From positions 1 through 45,937 of the forward strand of contig NZ_AFPJ01000015.1 of NCBI RefSeq assembly GCF_000220505.1: a stretch of DNA of 45,937 nt. The letters run 5' to 3'. Each line of letters begins with the position of its first letter. The first letter of the stretch is position 1. The translations under genes and the position numbers were made by a program. Positions 42,670 through 45,937 of this stretch are shown here, one piece after another. The DNA is from Microbulbifer agarilyticus S89. GTDB lineage: Bacteria > Pseudomonadota > Gammaproteobacteria > Pseudomonadales > Cellvibrionaceae. Below the pieces are notes generated by a model. That model was not told where the DNA came from. It saw only the letters and a program-made list of their open reading frames with translations, and did no database searches.

Positions 42670-44913
42670 ATGTTTGCTCAATCCGTTTTCAACAAGCCAA
42701 AGACCTTCGCCGCCCGCATCGCACTGGCGGGTGGTGTCGCTACGGCCACGCTTGGCGTATATCCGCTATCTGCCAATGCCGCTTCCCACCCGAACCTGGT
42801 GATCGATGCGGCGGATGTCGATGCCATGCAGGGTGCAGTTAAAGTTCCCGGGCGCTTCCGCAACGCATTTTTGTCGACCCAATCCTCTGTGGATAAGGCC
42901 CTGCAACAACCCTTTGTTGTACCAGTGCCCGCAGACGCTGGTGGTGGCTATACCCACGAGCAACACAAGAAAAACTACCAGCTGATGTACAACGCCGGTG
43001 TGCTCTTCCAGATCACCCAGGATCCAAAGTATGCGGAACGCGTACGCGATATGCTGCTGGCCTATGCAGATTTGTACCCGACACTGCCGCTGCATCCGAA
43101 ACGCCGCCCCGGTGCCGATAACCCCGGCAAGCTTTTCTGGCAGAGCCTGAACGAAGCAGTCTGGCTGGTCTACACCATCCAGGCCTATGACCTGATCCGG
43201 CCGGCGCTTAATCGAAGTGAGGCGGAAAAGATCGAACAGGGTGCGCTGCGCCCGGTGGTTAAATTTTTGTCCGTAGGTTCCCCGGCAACCTTCAATAAGG
43301 TGCACAACCACGGCACCTGGTTAACTGCCGGCGTGGGAATGGCCGGCTACGTGCTGGATGAGCCCGAGTGGGTGGAACAGGCGCTGCTGGACCTGGATAA
43401 GTCTGGCAAGGGCGGCTTTCTGCGCCAGCTGAATATCCTGTTCTCCCCCGATGGCTACTACAACGAAGGCCCCTACTACCAGCGCTACGCGCTGATGCCA
43501 TTTGTAACCTTCGCCAAGGCGATTGAAAACAACGAGCCGGAGCGCGGTATTTTCGAATACCGCGACGGCATCGTGATGAAGGCCATCGATACTACGATCC
43601 AGCTGAGCTACAACGGCCTGTTCTTCCCGCTGAACGATGCGATCAAAAGCAAAAGAATCGATACCTCCGAATTGGTCCTCGGTGTGACCATCGCCCACGG
43701 GGAATCTGCGAATCCGCAATTGCTCGATATTGCTGCGCAGCAAAACCAGATTTTGCTTTCCGGCGATGGCCTGAAAGTCGCACAGGCGCTCGACGCGGGC
43801 AAACAACAGCCCTATCAGTTCAAATCTACCGCATTCCGTGACGGCAAAGATGGCGATGAGGGCGCGCTGGTGGTGATGCGCCAGCAGGCCAATGGTGATC
43901 AGGCACTGGTATTCAAACCTGCCGCGCAGGGCCTGGGTCATGGTCACTTCGACAAATTGAGCTGGCAGTTTTATGACCGCGGCGCGGAAATTGTCACCGA
44001 TTACGGCGCCGCGCGCTTCCTGAATGTTGAAGCCAAAAATGGCGGCCGCTATCTGCCGGAAAATGAGACCTGGGCAAAACAAACCGTTGCGCACAATACC
44101 GTTGTGCTGGACGAAACGTCCCACTTCGACAACAACCTGCCGTTTGCCAATCAGCATCACCCGACTCTGAATTTCTTCCACGCTGATGACCAGGTAAAAA
44201 TCAGCGCAGCAGAGATTGACTCAGCGTATCCCGGTGTGACGCTCACCCGCACCCTGGCACTGGTAAACAATCCAGATGATCAATCCAGCTATGCGATTGA
44301 CCTGTTTGAGGTAACATCCGAGAAGTCCCATCAGATTGATTTACCTGTGCACTACAGTGGCCAGCTGGTGGACACCAACTTCGCGCTACGCGGCTTCGCC
44401 GATGGTATTTCCGCACTGGGCAAGAACAACGGATATCAACACCTGTGGTTGAAAGCCACTGCCAAGCCCAGCGCTGGCCTGGCCCAGGTAACCTGGCTGA
44501 ATAACAACGGTCGCTTCTACACCCAGTCGAGTTTGGTAGACGGAGATACCCAGTTGTTATTCACCGAACTCGGTGCCAATGATCCCGACTTCAATTTGCG
44601 TGCGGAAAAGTCGTTTATCGCTCGCCGTGAAGACTCGCAGGCACACACCTTCGTGAGCGTGCTGGAGCCGCACGGTGAATACAACCCAGCCAAAGAATTT
44701 ACCCTCGATGCAGAGAGTGGCATCCAGGGACTGACGCATAAGCAGGTTGGCGAAGTTGAACTGGTGGCCATCGACAGAAAGAACGGCAGCACCCAACTAC
44801 TGGCGTTTAACCGTAGTGCCTCTACCACCAGTGAGAGCAACAGCCAATTTGAATTTCGCGGCAATCGCTACGCATTTAGCGGCCGTGCCAAATTTTTCCA
44901 AATCACTAACTAA
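42670..44913 (+). CDS. PL17 oligoalginate lyase (Alg17C-like)
   Basis: The 747-residue protein has a signal peptide (ending near SANA-ASHP), an (alpha/alpha) toroid and a C-terminal heparinase II/III-like beta-sandwich. Active-site residues align with Saccharophagus Alg17C: Asn213-His214 in VHNHGTW and Tyr270 in NEGPYYQRY, with the same 57-residue spacing. A zinc-type histidine cluster lies in GLGHGHFDKLSW. It is an exo-acting enzyme that turns alginate oligomers into unsaturated monouronate (DEH precursor). It starts 21 bp after the PL6 gene and is followed 20 bp later by kdgF, so one operon is certain. Periplasmic location is inferred from the signal peptide. Confidence 0.95.
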   Translation: MFAQSVFNKPKTFAARIALAGGVATATLGVYPLSANAASHPNLVIDAADVDAMQGAVKVPGRFRNAFLSTQSSVDKALQQPFVVPVPADAGGGYTHEQHKKNYQLMYNAGVLFQITQDPKYAERVRDMLLAYADLYPTLPLHPKRRPGADNPGKLFWQSLNEAVWLVYTIQAYDLIRPALNRSEAEKIEQGALRPVVKFLSVGSPATFNKVHNHGTWLTAGVGMAGYVLDEPEWVEQALLDLDKSGKGGFLRQLNILFSPDGYYNEGPYYQRYALMPFVTFAKAIENNEPERGIFEYRDGIVMKAIDTTIQLSYNGLFFPLNDAIKSKRIDTSELVLGVTIAHGESANPQLLDIAAQQNQILLSGDGLKVAQALDAGKQQPYQFKSTAFRDGKDGDEGALVVMRQQANGDQALVFKPAAQGLGHGHFDKLSWQFYDRGAEIVTDYGAARFLNVEAKNGGRYLPENETWAKQTVAHNTVVLDETSHFDNNLPFANQHHPTLNFFHADDQVKISAAEIDSAYPGVTLTRTLALVNNPDDQSSYAIDLFEVTSEKSHQIDLPVHYSGQLVDTNFALRGFADGISALGKNNGYQHLWLKATAKPSAGLAQVTWLNNNGRFYTQSSLVDGDTQLLFTELGANDPDFNLRAEKSFIARREDSQAHTFVSVLEPHGEYNPAKEFTLDAESGIQGLTHKQVGEVELVAIDRKNGSTQLLAFNRSASTTSESNSQFEFRGNRYAFSGRAKFFQITN

Positions 44914-44933
44914 CGGATTTAGCGGAGAACGTT

Positions 44934-45275
44934 ATGCCCGCAACTGACGCATTTGTCCAAGCCCAGGATGTCGAGGTCGAAGATCTCGGTGGTGGTATCA
45001 AGCGGCAGATCCTCGGCCACGATGACAACCTGATGATTGTTCGCGTTTGGTTTGAGGAGGGAAGCATCGGCTATGTACACAAACACCCACATACACAGGT
45101 TAGCTATGTGGAAAGTGGTGAGTTTGAGGTCCAGGTCGATGGCCAGAAAAAGCTGCTGACGGCAGGAGATAGTTTTTACATCGCACCGCACCTGGAGCAC
45201 GGAGCTGTGTGTAAAAAAGCCGGTGTATTGCTCGACACCTTCAGCCCCTACCGGGAAGATTTTCTGAATAACTAA
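44934..45275 (+). CDS. kdgF: KdgF cupin, unsaturated uronate linearising enzyme
   Basis: This 113-residue single-domain cupin has the metal residues His49, His51, Gln55 and His89 in YVHKHPHTQVSYVESGEF and APHLEHGAV. It matches KdgF, which converts the 4,5-unsaturated monouronates made by alginate or pectin lyases into their linear ketonised form. No signal peptide is present, so it acts in the cytoplasm, unlike the two secreted lyases upstream. AGCGGAG precedes the ATG. It sits between PL17 and the transporter in the operon, exactly where monomer processing would be needed. Confidence 0.9.
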   Translation: MPATDAFVQAQDVEVEDLGGGIKRQILGHDDNLMIVRVWFEEGSIGYVHKHPHTQVSYVESGEFEVQVDGQKKLLTAGDSFYIAPHLEHGAVCKKAGVLLDTFSPYREDFLNN

Positions 45276-45289
45276 TCAGGATAATAATA

Positions 45290-45937
45290 ATGAAGAACTT
45301 ACGCTGGGCCATTGTGTCCCTGGTGGCACTCGCCACCATCATTAACTACATCGACCGCACCGCGCTTTCCGTTATGTGGCCCGGCATTGCCGATGACCTC
45401 GGCATGGACAGCCACGACTACGCGAACATCATGAGCGTGTTCCTAATTGCCTATGCAATTGGTCAGGCGGTGTTTGGTCGCGTCTTTGATGCGATCGGCA
45501 CACGTCTCGGTTTTATGCTTTCCATCATCGTCTGGTCGGTGGCGATTGCCATGCATGCACTGGCTACGTCCGTGGCGTCCTTCAGCATTTTCCGTACGCT
45601 GCTCGGTTTCGGTGAGGCGGGCAACTGGCCTGGCGCAACCAAGGCCAATGCCGAATGGTTCCCGGCCAAGGAGCGTGCACTTGCGCAGGGTATTTTCGGC
45701 GCAGGCGCATCGGCCGGTAGCATCATTGCGCCGCCGCTGGTTGCCTTCCTGTATGCATTCCTTGGCTGGCAGGCAACGTTTGTAGTGGTCGCGCTGCTCG
45801 GCTTCATCTGGCTGGTGCCCTGGATGATTATTTACAAGAGCGGCCCGGACGCGCACCCCTGGATTACAGAGGAAGAGCGCCAGCTAATCCTTTCCGGCCA
45901 GATTGCACCCGAGAAAAACGAAGACGAGTATGTACCG
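45290..45937 (+). CDS. MFS transporter, ACS/ExuT-like (3' end cut by window)
   Basis: The frame starts at ATG 45290 and stays open to the last base, giving 216 codons. The N-terminus LRWAIVSLVALATIINYIDR and TALSVMWPGIADDLGM match the anion:cation symporter group of the major facilitator superfamily. So do FRTLLGFGEAGNWPGATKAN, EWFPAKERALAQGIF and the helix pattern. ExuT (hexuronate) and DgoT-type carriers belong here. It likely brings unsaturated uronates (DEH) across the inner membrane for KdgF and later steps. It begins 14 bp after kdgF. About half of the protein is missing because the window ends. Confidence 0.88.
   Translation, partial: MKNLRWAIVSLVALATIINYIDRTALSVMWPGIADDLGMDSHDYANIMSVFLIAYAIGQAVFGRVFDAIGTRLGFMLSIIVWSVAIAMHALATSVASFSIFRTLLGFGEAGNWPGATKANAEWFPAKERALAQGIFGAGASAGSIIAPPLVAFLYAFLGWQATFVVVALLGFIWLVPWMIIYKSGPDAHPWITEEERQLILSGQIAPEKNEDEYVP

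Noticed and set aside
43321-44181. 286-codon minus-strand frame within the PL17 gene
   Set aside because: Antisense shadow of PL17, whose catalytic motifs are intact on the plus strand.

Overview
The window looks like chromosomal DNA of a marine, alginate-degrading gammaproteobacterium, most like Microbulbifer or a related member of the Cellvibrionales. This rests on gene content: a PL6 + PL17 + KdgF alginate locus with a large TonB-dependent receptor, a sodium-coupled bicarbonate transporter with NhaA, an fpr/finR pair and a perfect gammaproteobacterial LexA box. Gene density is high and codon use is uniform. I saw no IS element, phage gene, tRNA, rRNA or CRISPR array. Family names are from recognition of translated sequence; no database search was run.

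Layout. 1-249: a partial terminator and two head-to-tail copies of a 113-bp repeat. 288-4919: a DUF1460 lipoprotein, catalase-peroxidase KatG, a DUF2164 protein and a secreted carbohydrate-binding fragment that looks decayed. 5000-10876: a retinol-saturase/carotenoid-isomerase-like flavoprotein, then a LysR regulator divergent from a small membrane protein, SbtA-type Na+/HCO3- transporter and NhaA antiporter, then a DUF6482 protein. 11030-17604: a YHS-domain protein and a complete oppABCDF peptide importer. 17691-20347: a DUF1330-like lipoprotein, MdaB, an HxlR regulator and a quinone-oxidoreductase-like enzyme. 20505-25567: a LexA-controlled three-gene cluster of FAN1-type VRR-NUC nuclease, a RecB/Cas4-like nuclease fused to an Fe-S helicase, and an HExxHxxxH putative metallopeptidase. 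25524-30655: DUF885 peptidase, a nitrilase-superfamily amidase, an SDR, a FrnE-like DsbA protein and a lipoprotein. 30750-33465: a tyrosine-catabolic operon hppD-VOC-fah. 33898-35676: fpr and its LysR regulator. 35843-45937: the alginate locus (GntR, TonB receptor, PL6, PL17, KdgF, MFS transporter, the last cut by the window end).

How the genes work together. The alginate genes form a near-complete uptake and depolymerisation route: a secreted PL6 endo-lyase cuts alginate, the TonB receptor imports oligomers, PL17 releases unsaturated monouronates, KdgF linearises them and an ExuT-like carrier imports monomers. A FadR/UxuR-type GntR protein is the likely regulator, and matching sites overlap the candidate -35 elements of both divergent promoters. 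The bicarbonate cluster couples a Na+-driven transporter to the antiporter that restores the Na+ gradient.

The most interesting system is the SOS-type operon at 20505-25567. A textbook LexA box lies over a good promoter in front of two different nuclease domains, an Fe-S helicase and a zinc-protease-like protein. This is a plausible DNA-crosslink or DNA-protein-crosslink repair module. A second point of interest is the tyrosine operon, where a VOC metalloenzyme occupies the place in which homogentisate dioxygenase or maleylacetoacetate isomerase would be expected.
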